33,149 nucleotides of DNA from Desulfuromusa sp. (GTDB taxonomy: Bacteria; Desulfobacterota; Desulfuromonadia; Desulfuromonadales; Geopsychrobacteraceae). Position 1 is the first letter of the stretch; each line of letters opens with the position of its first letter. The notes under the pieces are model-generated. The model searched no databases. It was not told where the DNA came from and saw nothing but the letters and a program-made list of their open reading frames with translations. The stretch spans positions 1 to 33,149 of the forward strand of contig JAGGWI010000167.1 in NCBI GenBank assembly GCA_021157505.1. The letters run 5' to 3'. The position numbers and the translations under genes were made by a program. This document shows, piece after piece, positions 18,444 through 25,847 of this stretch.

Positions 18444-19205
18444 TCAGTCAGGCAATTCTTCAATCGGGATATTCACATGTTCTTTCAGGGAAAACCGGGC
18501 AAGATCAATCCTTGTGTTGACCTTCAGATCAGAAAATTTCACTTTAATCCGAGTCTGTTCCAGTGGCATTGCAAGCTGGACCAGTTGTGGAAACTGATTT
18601 TTCTTGGAAAACTTTTGATAATCAACGGACAGATACATTTCCGCCGCCGCAAAATAGCGACAACCTACGACTCTGAGTTGCTGATCAAATAACAGTTCCT
18701 GACGGTTATTGTCGGAACCCAGCAAGGTCAATATTAAGTTTTTTCCTGATACAGTAACACTGCTGTGCTGATAAACAATCAGCGGCGGCTCATACAGCAA
18801 CAGGGTGAGCAAATCTTCTATCGCAAGGGGAACCTTGATAAAACGGTAAAGATTTTCATAACTGGCCGAACCACGGAAAAACCTGGCAGGTACAGTCGTA
18901 TTGAGAAATACCGTCAAAATTTCACCGTCAGAGGCAATTTGGAGTGCGAGTTGGCCAAATCCAGTGAGCACATCAGCCCGTAACCGATCCGGTTTCTGCA
19001 ATAAGAGAAACTGTTGGCTGGAAAAAAACTTCTTTTCAGTGGTCAAAGCCACACTGGCAGCGGCATCTAACGACGAATAGCGCTTTGAATTGGAGCTAAG
19101 GCCATCCAGTAACTGCTGTGCCGTGGGGATTTCGGTCCAAACCGGATCCGGCGGACGAATACAACCGACCAGCAGAACAAACAGAGATAAAAGCAACCAG
19201 CGCAT
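18444..19205 (-). CDS. DUF4292 / LolB-like outer-membrane lipoprotein
   Basis: The 253-residue product has a lipoprotein signal, LLLSLFVLLVGC, with Cys followed by IRPP; lack of Asp at +2 predicts outer-membrane sorting by Lol. The mature part alternates short strands (LDAAASVALTT, QQFLLLQKPDRLRADVLT, LQIASDGEILTVFLN), which fits the open beta-barrel of the LolA/LolB superfamily and DUF4292. The phrase KPDRLRADVLTGFGQ is a typical DUF4292 landmark. ATG 19205 shares one base with the stop of the TPR gene (TGATG). A role in accepting lipoproteins at the outer membrane is an inference from fold only. Confidence 0.72.
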   Translation of the reverse strand: MRWLLLSLFVLLVGCIRPPDPVWTEIPTAQQLLDGLSSNSKRYSSLDAAASVALTTEKKFFSSQQFLLLQKPDRLRADVLTGFGQLALQIASDGEILTVFLNTTVPARFFRGSASYENLYRFIKVPLAIEDLLTLLLYEPPLIVYQHSSVTVSGKNLILTLLGSDNNRQELLFDQQLRVVGCRYFAAAEMYLSVDYQKFSKKNQFPQLVQLAMPLEQTRIKVKFSDLKVNTRIDLARFSLKEHVNIPIEELPD

Positions 19206-20944
19206 CAATGCCCCTCCAAGGATAACCGTTTAAGCTTTTCTTTAACCTGCGTCGCGTGAGGATCTATTTTTAATGCTTGTCGATACGCTGACTCAGCTTT
19301 CTCCCACAGGTTCATAGCACGATAAAGATCCCCCAGATGTTCTTGAATGACAGCATCGTCAGGATGTAACTCAGTCGCCCTTTCCAGTTGCTCACGGCTT
19401 TCAGAATAACGGCCCATTTTAAAAAGCACCCACCCCAGAGTGTCAACGATATAACCACTTGGCTTAATTGCCAACGCTTTTTGTGCGCGGGACAATGCTA
19501 AATCGAGATCAATTTCGTTCTCTGCCTGCCCATAAGCAAGAAAATTTAATGCATCAGGATGGGCATCATCCAATAACAGAATTTTTTCTATCGTCTCTAC
19601 TGCAGACTGATGCTGCTCCATTTTTTCATAGAGCCCCCCAAGCTGGTAAAGTAATTGGATTTCTTCCGGATATTTCTCCAGTCCGATCAATGCGACAGCA
19701 ACAGCCTGCTCATAATCCCCACTATCATCGAGAAAAACAACGAGATAGTAATATAAATCGGGTCGCTCTACCCCCTGCGCCTGTAGTTGCCGCAAGATTA
19801 GAATGGATTTATCATTCTGATCCGTTTGTTTGTACAGGTAGGCCAACTGCAAGGCTGCCTCGGTGTAAATCGGTGAAGCACTGGATAGTGGTTCCAAAGC
19901 GGCAATAGCCTCTGAAAATTTCCCCTGCTCTGATAACGCCAGAGAGAGATAATAACGACGGTTTTCTTGATCATCTCTCGATTCCAGCAACAGCCGAAAG
20001 GTCTTTTCAGCTTCAACCCATCTTTCCAGTTCCAATTGAACCAATCCGATTTGATTGATTATTTTTAAATTATCGGGAAATTGTTGTTGGATTACTTTGA
20101 GTTGTACGAGAGCATCATCCAATTGATTCTGCTCCAGAAGATATTGTGCAAGTTGTTGTCTAACCGCTATCTCCCTTGGATTTTGATCAATGAAGGATTG
20201 ATACAGCTCAAAGGCCGCGGTGGAATCTTCCTGCTCCAACAATTTGCCTAATTCCAGAACCACCGGTCCCTGAGCCGGCTGCTGCTTTAGCAACTGCTGA
20301 TAGGCTGCTGCAGCCTTATCCGTCTGTTTTTCCAGCAGATAAAGACGTGCCAGGTTGAGCCGGGCAAGATCGCCCTCTGGATGCTGTTCAAGCAGTGTTT
20401 CCAATACGCTTATCGCTTCTTTCTTCCGTTCCAGTCGGGTAAGCGCCATCGCCAGGCGCAATGGCAATACCGCATTATCCGGATCCAACTGTAATGCCCG
20501 GCGAAAATGGTTGACTGCAAGAACGTACTTTTGCTGAAAGCTGAAAACCTCCCCCAGCAGCTCATGGCTCGCGACATTATCCTGGTTTTTGGCCAACAAA
20601 GTTTCCAGAACTGTAACCGCTTGCTCCGGTTGTTGACGGTGCAGATAGGCCCGAGCCAGAATCAGCTGCAAATAATCGGACTGCGGATCAAAACTGATGG
20701 CTTGCTCAAGAGCAGCAATCGCCTCTTCCCACCGATTTTCAGCTCCGAGCATTCTGAATTCACTGAAATAAAAAAGGGCCTTTGCTTCAGGATCAACCAG
20801 CTCTGAATGATATTTAACGGAACTGCCATTCTCCTGAACGGGTAATTGAGACCGATCCGCTGTAACACAGCCGGAAACAATCATCAGGCTGAGGCATAAG
20901 CTGAAAACTATTTTTTTAACCCTTAAAACGGACTGAATCTTCAA
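19205..20944 (-). CDS. Tetratricopeptide-repeat lipoprotein
   Basis: The protein is almost entirely TPR repeats, about a dozen units from residue 40 to the end, with the usual W/L-G-Y-A-F-A-P spacing (for example AKALFYFSEFRMLGAENRWE, ELHPDDAVIQEHLGDLYRAM and AESAYRQALKIDPHATQVKE). I choose a TTG start at 20944 because GAAGGAA lies 6 nt before it and the resulting N-terminus is an ideal lipoprotein signal (two lysines, hydrophobic core, IVSGC box). The reading from 21004 would add 20 residues before the signal. At 579 residues it is probably a periplasmic scaffold anchored by lipid. It is first in the run, with one-base overlap to the DUF4292 gene. Confidence 0.85.
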   Translation of the reverse strand: MKIQSVLRVKKIVFSLCLSLMIVSGCVTADRSQLPVQENGSSVKYHSELVDPEAKALFYFSEFRMLGAENRWEEAIAALEQAISFDPQSDYLQLILARAYLHRQQPEQAVTVLETLLAKNQDNVASHELLGEVFSFQQKYVLAVNHFRRALQLDPDNAVLPLRLAMALTRLERKKEAISVLETLLEQHPEGDLARLNLARLYLLEKQTDKAAAAYQQLLKQQPAQGPVVLELGKLLEQEDSTAAFELYQSFIDQNPREIAVRQQLAQYLLEQNQLDDALVQLKVIQQQFPDNLKIINQIGLVQLELERWVEAEKTFRLLLESRDDQENRRYYLSLALSEQGKFSEAIAALEPLSSASPIYTEAALQLAYLYKQTDQNDKSILILRQLQAQGVERPDLYYYLVVFLDDSGDYEQAVAVALIGLEKYPEEIQLLYQLGGLYEKMEQHQSAVETIEKILLLDDAHPDALNFLAYGQAENEIDLDLALSRAQKALAIKPSGYIVDTLGWVLFKMGRYSESREQLERATELHPDDAVIQEHLGDLYRAMNLWEKAESAYRQALKIDPHATQVKEKLKRLSLEGH

Positions 20945-21238
20945 AAAAATTTCCTTCAGACAGACGAGGGTATAAAAACCCCTAGCCATCGATGCTGGTC
21001 TCATAAAAAAACAAAATATGCTGACTAAGCCAGTATTGATTAAGTAGCATACTCATTTCCCGAGCGTCAAACCCTTTAAAAAACGTCTGCTCAACTTTAC
21101 AGAGTTGATATCTCTGGTAAATCCACATCATGTGAAGATTATAATTATTGTAATTATATCCTTTCAGGATTAGTCTGTAGAGTGTCTGTCTGATTTAGAA
21201 TAGCATCGCTGTGGATTTAACCTGAAAAAGGTCTGCCG
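20945..21238. promoter_or_regulatory. Divergent intergenic region between the TPR operon and the symporter-phosphatase operon
   Basis: This 294-bp AT-rich region must drive both directions. On the minus strand TTGACG (21070-21065) and TACTTA (21046-21041), 18 bp apart, are a weak promoter candidate for the TPR gene. TTTACAGAG and CTCTGGTAAA (21096-21121) form an inverted repeat with one bulge. A perfect 8-bp-arm palindrome, TATAATTA-TTG-TAATTATA, lies at 21140-21158. Either could bind a regulator. No convincing plus-strand promoter was found. AAAAAGG about 8 nt before ATG 21239 serves as its ribosome-binding site. Confidence 0.4.
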
Positions 21239-21490
21239 ATGAAAGAATCACAAGAAAGTTCGATCAGAGAAGCTTGGGTCCTCTGTCTGATTCTAGGCCT
21301 GATCATGATCAATTTCCCCTTTATCCATATCTTCAATACCGAACAGCTTGTTTTCGGTATTCCGAAACTGGTTCTCTATTTCTTTACCGGCTGGCCGATA
21401 TCAATAGTCGTTATCTTCTTTTTTGTCCGCTACACAGGAAAAGAATCGCCCGACAGTGTCGATATGGGGGGAGATAAAAACGACCCATGA
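21239..21490 (+). CDS. Small two-helix membrane protein, likely accessory subunit of the symporter-phosphatase
   Basis: The 83-residue product has two predicted membrane helices (about 12-31 and 45-64) joined by a short loop, with a charged C-terminal tail. The block FGIPKLVLYFFTGWPISIVV resembles small companion subunits encoded before sodium/solute symporters (DUF3311/DUF4212 type); the assignment is by general pattern only. It overlaps the next gene by 4 bp (ATGA), which strongly suggests coupled translation and a physical complex. No enzymatic motif is visible. It might set stability, substrate access or signalling of the symporter domain. Confidence 0.75.
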   Translation: MKESQESSIREAWVLCLILGLIMINFPFIHIFNTEQLVFGIPKLVLYFFTGWPISIVVIFFFVRYTGKESPDSVDMGGDKNDP

Positions 21491-24400
21491 TCCCGGCAAA
21501 GACCACCCTCTTCATGTCGATCATCTCTGCTAAAACGGTTCTGCTTGTCTCCCTTGGCTATTTTGCACTGTTGTTTCTGGTCGCCTTATATGCTGAGAAG
21601 TGCCGTAAAACTGGCAGCTGCCTGCTGAAAAATTCACATGTCTATTCGTTGTCACTTGCGGTCTATTGCACCAGCTGGACATTTTATGGCAGCGTTGGCA
21701 AGGCAGCCACCAGCGGCCTGGAATTCCTCCCGATCTACCTGGGGCCAACCCTGATTGCATTCACCTGGTGGTTTTTGCTGCGTAAGATGGTGCGTATCAG
21801 CAAGCAACAGAATATTACCAGTATTGCCGACTTTCTTTCCAGCCGCTATGATCGTTCCACCCTCCTTGGCGCCATTGTCACTCTGTTTGCGGTATTCGGT
21901 ATTACCCCATATATAGCCCTGCAGCTGAAAGCCATATCAAAGACATTGGATATTCTCTCCGCACCTTTAACTGCCCACGGTACTGGTCTGTACGATTATG
22001 CCACCAAACTTCCAGGAAATATAGACACAGCATTTTTAGTTGCCGTACTGCTGGCCATTTTCGGCATGTTGTTTGGTGCCAGAAGCCTTGATGCTTCAGA
22101 AAAGCATGAAGGACTGGTTGTCGCGGTTGCTTTTGAATCTTTGGTCAAGCTGATTGCTTTTCTTGCTGTCGGTATCTTTGTCACTTATGGTCTGTTTGAT
22201 GGTTTTATCGATATTTTCCAGCGTTTTTATGAACAGTTTCCGGAACGCCACGATCTACTCCGCCTTGGCACCGAACAGACCCCGTACACCAAATGGTTTA
22301 CCCTCATTGTCCTGTCGATGATGGCGGTGATGTTTCTGCCGCGTCAATTTCATATCATGATTACTGAAAATACCGACGAACAGCATATTAAATCAGCAAT
22401 GTGGAAATTTCCGGCCTATCTGTTTCTGATGAACCTGTTTGTCCTGCCGATTGCCCTCGGTGGTTTGATCATTAACGGCGGTGATACCACCCAGGCCGAC
22501 TTCTTTGTCCTGACTCTGCCACTCTCTTCGGGACACCCCTGGTTGGCGTTGCTGGTCTTTATTGGTGGCTTGTCTGCCTCAGCCGGAATGGTCATGGTTT
22601 CTTCGGTCACCATAGCAACAATGATCCTTAACCATCTGGTCATGCCGGTCATTCTAAAAATGAATATTCAGGCGCAGAATTTCTCCAGGACCTTAATCAA
22701 CATCAAACGGCTTGGTATTCTCGGGGTTATCTGTATCGGTTATTTCTATTTCAAGGTCATTGGTGATTCCTACGCCCTGGTCAATATGGGGTTGATATCC
22801 TTTGCTGCGGCCACTCAGTTCGCACCTGCCGTCATCGGCGGGCTTTTCTGGAAGAGAGCTAACCATAAAGCGGCGATTGCTGGAATCAGCTTCGGCTTTA
22901 TCCTCTGGTTTTATACTCTGTTAATTCCATCATTTGTCCGCTCCGGCTGGCTCCACTCAGATATCCTGCAGAATGGCCTGTTTGGCATCAACCTGCTGAA
23001 GCCCCTGGAACTGTTCGGTCTGCGCGGTTTTGATATCTATACTCACTCCCTGTTCTGGAGCATGCTTTTCAACCTGGCGGCCTATTTAACCTTATCTTTC
23101 TTTGCCAAGCAGACAGAATCAGAAGAAATTCAAGCTGACGCATTTGTCGATATCTTTGTCGAACAACCACGACAACCAGGCAAATTGAAGCGGATTAGCA
23201 AAGCACCAACGGTTATGGAATTTGTTGAGCTGATGTCCAAGTTTATCGGCGAAAAATCGGCCCAGGATGCCATCGCTGAATATTTGAATCAGCAGGAAAT
23301 TAATGCTAAAGGAAGTCTTTCCGATCACGAAATTCCAAACCTGAAAGATTTTACCGAACGAACCTTGGCAGGACACGTGGGAGCGGCTCCAGCACGCATC
23401 ATTCTGGAAAACTACCTCTCTGCTCGGGGCAGTGAAATGGAAGATGTTTTTGATATTTTTGGTACGGTCACCATCAGTCACGCCTCCAGTCGGGAGCAAT
23501 TGAGTGTATTGTACGACACCTCACAGATCGTTTCCAGAGAGGGTGATTTACAAAAAATTCTTGACAGGATCCTTAACCTGCTTGCTGAACAATTCAAATT
23601 TGATCTCTGTGTCATCCGCTTTCTTGAACCGGAATCAATGACACTGATAGTCAAAAGTCTGGTCGGCACATCATCAGAACATTTTGGTCAGTTTGAACGT
23701 AATCTCAATATGGAAACCTATATCGGGCAGGCATTCCTGTCTAATGTCACCACCGTCGTCAATGATACTGACAATGTCGACAGGCCCACCTCAGCAGAAC
23801 ATATCAAGCGAGACGGGATTACCTGCCTGGCGCATACGCCAATTGTTTTTGAGGGTGACCCTGTCGGAATTCTGTCAGCTTTTTCCAAAACAGAAAAAGG
23901 GATTTTCACCAAGGAATTCATTGCTCTATTTGAGAACATGGCTGGACAGATCAGCATTGCCTGGCGCAATGATCAGCAACTGCAGAAACTACTGCGGGTT
24001 CGCGAACAAGAGCGTGAAATGCAGATAGCCAAAGACATCCAGAAAGGTCTTCTCCCGGCAAACCTTCCCGATCTGGAAAATATTGACATTGCCGGGCTCT
24101 GTGTCCCTGCACACCAGGTTGGAGGAGATTATTACGACTTTATTAACCGCAATGGGACATCTTACGATCTGATCATAGCTGACGTGTCGGGGCACAGTAT
24201 AGGCTCAGCTCTGATCATGGCTGAAACGCGCACCTTTATCCATGCCCGGATGGAAAGTATCAAACAACCGGCCAAGATGTTGCAGGCGCTCAACTCCTAT
24301 TTTCTTAAAGATCTGGATCGCTCTGATCTGTTTGTCACCATGTTTTACCTGCAATACAACCTTGTCAATCGCCGCTTAATTTATAGCAATGCTGGACACA

Positions 24401-24738
24401 ACACCCCTCTTCTCTGGAAAAAACGGGAACAGTACCTCAAGACCCTGGATACCGAAGGTTTAATTTTTGGCATCAAAGAGGATATTTCCTTTGAGCAAAA
24501 AGCGACCGACCTTGAACCTGGAGATATCCTTCTTTTATATACAGATGGAATCATTGAAGCTGAAAATAGAGATAAAGTTTTTTTCGGCATTGAGAGGCTT
24601 GCCAAGGTGCTTGAGGAATGCGATGATTTAAACCCACAAGAATTGATTGATCAGATTATGATTCAAGGACGTATTTTTACCGGCATGCGCCATTTTAATG
24701 ATGATGTCACCTTGGTCGTTATGAAAGTTTTGAAATAA
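21487..24738 (+). CDS. SLC5 sodium/solute symporter-STAC-GAF-PP2C (SpoIIE) phosphatase fusion
   Basis: This 1083-residue protein joins a transporter to a serine phosphatase. Residues 15-540 are a sodium/solute symporter domain of about 13 helices, with family landmarks VYCTSWTFYGSVG, ITSIADFLSSRYDRS, FLPRQFHIMITEN and QFAPAVIGGLFWKRAN. Residues 572-645 fit a STAC linker (FVELMSKFIGEKSAQDAIAE, then TLAGHVGAAPARIIL). Residues 672-830 form a GAF domain. A helix with MQIAKDIQKGLLP leads into a SpoIIE-type PP2C domain (860-1083) with all metal-site acids: GGDYYD (879-884), ADVSGHS (Asp899), YTDGIIEA (Asp1020) and NDDVTLV (Asp1072-1073). Well-known relatives such as CbrA end in a histidine kinase; here the output is a phosphatase that probably dephosphorylates the STAS protein encoded downstream. 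Transport or ligand occupancy would be the input. Confidence 0.92.
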   Translation: MIPAKTTLFMSIISAKTVLLVSLGYFALLFLVALYAEKCRKTGSCLLKNSHVYSLSLAVYCTSWTFYGSVGKAATSGLEFLPIYLGPTLIAFTWWFLLRKMVRISKQQNITSIADFLSSRYDRSTLLGAIVTLFAVFGITPYIALQLKAISKTLDILSAPLTAHGTGLYDYATKLPGNIDTAFLVAVLLAIFGMLFGARSLDASEKHEGLVVAVAFESLVKLIAFLAVGIFVTYGLFDGFIDIFQRFYEQFPERHDLLRLGTEQTPYTKWFTLIVLSMMAVMFLPRQFHIMITENTDEQHIKSAMWKFPAYLFLMNLFVLPIALGGLIINGGDTTQADFFVLTLPLSSGHPWLALLVFIGGLSASAGMVMVSSVTIATMILNHLVMPVILKMNIQAQNFSRTLINIKRLGILGVICIGYFYFKVIGDSYALVNMGLISFAAATQFAPAVIGGLFWKRANHKAAIAGISFGFILWFYTLLIPSFVRSGWLHSDILQNGLFGINLLKPLELFGLRGFDIYTHSLFWSMLFNLAAYLTLSFFAKQTESEEIQADAFVDIFVEQPRQPGKLKRISKAPTVMEFVELMSKFIGEKSAQDAIAEYLNQQEINAKGSLSDHEIPNLKDFTERTLAGHVGAAPARIILENYLSARGSEMEDVFDIFGTVTISHASSREQLSVLYDTSQIVSREGDLQKILDRILNLLAEQFKFDLCVIRFLEPESMTLIVKSLVGTSSEHFGQFERNLNMETYIGQAFLSNVTTVVNDTDNVDRPTSAEHIKRDGITCLAHTPIVFEGDPVGILSAFSKTEKGIFTKEFIALFENMAGQISIAWRNDQQLQKLLRVREQEREMQIAKDIQKGLLPANLPDLENIDIAGLCVPAHQVGGDYYDFINRNGTSYDLIIADVSGHSIGSALIMAETRTFIHARMESIKQPAKMLQALNSYFLKDLDRSDLFVTMFYLQYNLVNRRLIYSNAGHNTPLLWKKREQYLKTLDTEGLIFGIKEDISFEQKATDLEPGDILLLYTDGIIEAENRDKVFFGIERLAKVLEECDDLNPQELIDQIMIQGRIFTGMRHFNDDVTLVVMKVLK

Positions 24739-24744
24739 TGGCCC

Positions 24745-24909
24745 AGGAGGCTGTCGGACACTACGGACTGAAGCGAAAATTCGGAGGTTTGAGAACAGTT
24801 TTTAGCTCGTTTGCAGGCTCATAGCCAAAGCTATGGGGCAAAAAGGAGCTAAAAAATGAGCCAAACAAACGGATTTGCAGCCAGTTCATGGAGTGTCCGA
24901 CAGGCTGCT
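24745..24909. repeat. 165-bp MITE-like repeat, CTGTCGGACACT family, copy 2 (inverted relative to copy 1)
   Basis: The ends are AGGAGGCTGTCGGACACT (24745-24762) and AGTGTCCGACAGGCTGCT (24892-24909); the inner 12 bp are perfect inverted repeats. Its reverse complement aligns with the copy at 12828-12993 along its full length with few changes. It starts 6 bp past the phosphatase stop codon and occupies over half of the gap before the STAS gene, so it may end or interrupt the operon transcript. Confidence 0.88.
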
Positions 24910-24978
24910 ATCTATTTCATCTTATTTGCGGTGCGAGACCATAAAGTGACCATTCAAGCAAAAGATTTAGTCCCAGTG

Positions 24979-25007
24979 TTGAAAAATAAGGTACAATTAA
25001 AATAATT
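24979..25007 (+). promoter_or_regulatory. Candidate sigma-70 promoter of the STAS-kinase pair
   Basis: TTGAAA (24979-24984) and ATAATT (25002-25007) are separated by 17 bp in an AT-rich stretch after the mobile repeat, about 40 bp before the STAS start codon. The -10 match is poor, so this is only a candidate. Confidence 0.3.
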
Positions 25008-25046
25008 CAAAAAATCGATGATTACACTCTAAGAAGGAGAATCCAC

Positions 25047-25382
25047 ATGCAGTTAAAGATGGTAGAACAGGACGATATTGTCAATATAAGCATCGAAGAA
25101 GAGCGAATGGATGCCCACAATAGTGGCGATCTTAAAGAGCAGATGTTGCAACTGTTTGATGAGGGAAAGTGCAACCTGATTATTGACCTGAGCTCGGTTC
25201 GCTTTATTGATTCATCCGGCCTCGGTGCTTTAGTATCAGGCTTTAAAAATGCCGGGGCTCGCGAGGGGAGTCTTAAACTCTGCTGCCTGCAGCCACAGGT
25301 TCGTTCAATGTTTGAACTGACACGTTTACATCGAGTTTTTGAAATTTTCGCCAATCGGGATGAGGCTCTGGAGAGCTTTTAA
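25047..25382 (+). CDS. STAS-domain anti-sigma-factor antagonist (SpoIIAA/RsbV-like)
   Basis: The 111-residue protein is a single STAS domain. LIIDLSSVRFIDSSGLGALV is the family signature; Ser56, the first Ser after Asp in DSSGLG, matches the Ser phosphorylated in SpoIIAA and RsbV. LCCLQPQVRSMFELTRLHRVFEIF is the usual C-terminal helix region. In such systems the unphosphorylated form binds the anti-sigma kinase, a phosphorylated form does not, and a PP2C enzyme restores it. A strong GAAGGAG site precedes ATG 25047. The kinase gene follows after 31 bp, and the PP2C fusion lies upstream beyond the repeat. Confidence 0.93.
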   Translation: MQLKMVEQDDIVNISIEEERMDAHNSGDLKEQMLQLFDEGKCNLIIDLSSVRFIDSSGLGALVSGFKNAGAREGSLKLCCLQPQVRSMFELTRLHRVFEIFANRDEALESF

Positions 25383-25413
25383 TCAACAACCCATTTCTGG
25401 CAGAAAGATACAA

Positions 25414-25836
25414 ATGTCAAAAAGGATCAAGGTTGACATAACGGTTCCAAACCAAACCAAATACCTTGGGGTGATCGGGCGAATTGGTGAGAGTATGGCA
25501 TATTCCCTGAAGGGGTATCGGGGAAACCGCCGGGAGCTTGCCTATCACCTTAATCTGGTCTTGACAGAAGCCCTGGCAAATGCGATCTGTCATGCCAACA
25601 GCTGTGACCCTGACAAAGATGTCAGGGTGTTGATTACCGCCTCTGATCAAGATCTGACTATCAAGGTTTATGATCAGGGAGAGGGTTTTGATATGGAAGC
25701 TTTAACTAAGCTCAAAGCCCGAAAACACGATGAAGGGGGACGTGGAATCCAGATTATTTTCAAGTTGATGGACCGGGTAAAATATCTCCAGGAAGGCAAC
25801 AGAAACGTTTTAGAAATGACCAAATATTTCCATTAA
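25414..25836 (+). CDS. RsbW/SpoIIAB-like anti-sigma factor serine kinase (HATPase_c_2)
   Basis: This 140-residue protein is a stand-alone GHKL ATPase: N-box EALANAICHAN, G1 box DQGEGFD and G2 box GGRGIQI. In this family the kinase phosphorylates its STAS partner and binds a sigma factor or another client when the partner is phosphorylated. ATG 25414 is chosen; the frame is open from 25339 but that start would overlap the STAS gene by 44 bp and add a stretch unlike the family. No sigma factor gene is present nearby, so the client is unknown. The stop is only 11 bp from the convergent regulator gene. Confidence 0.88.
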   Translation: MSKRIKVDITVPNQTKYLGVIGRIGESMAYSLKGYRGNRRELAYHLNLVLTEALANAICHANSCDPDKDVRVLITASDQDLTIKVYDQGEGFDMEALTKLKARKHDEGGRGIQIIFKLMDRVKYLQEGNRNVLEMTKYFH

Positions 25837-25847
25837 TCTGCTAACCG

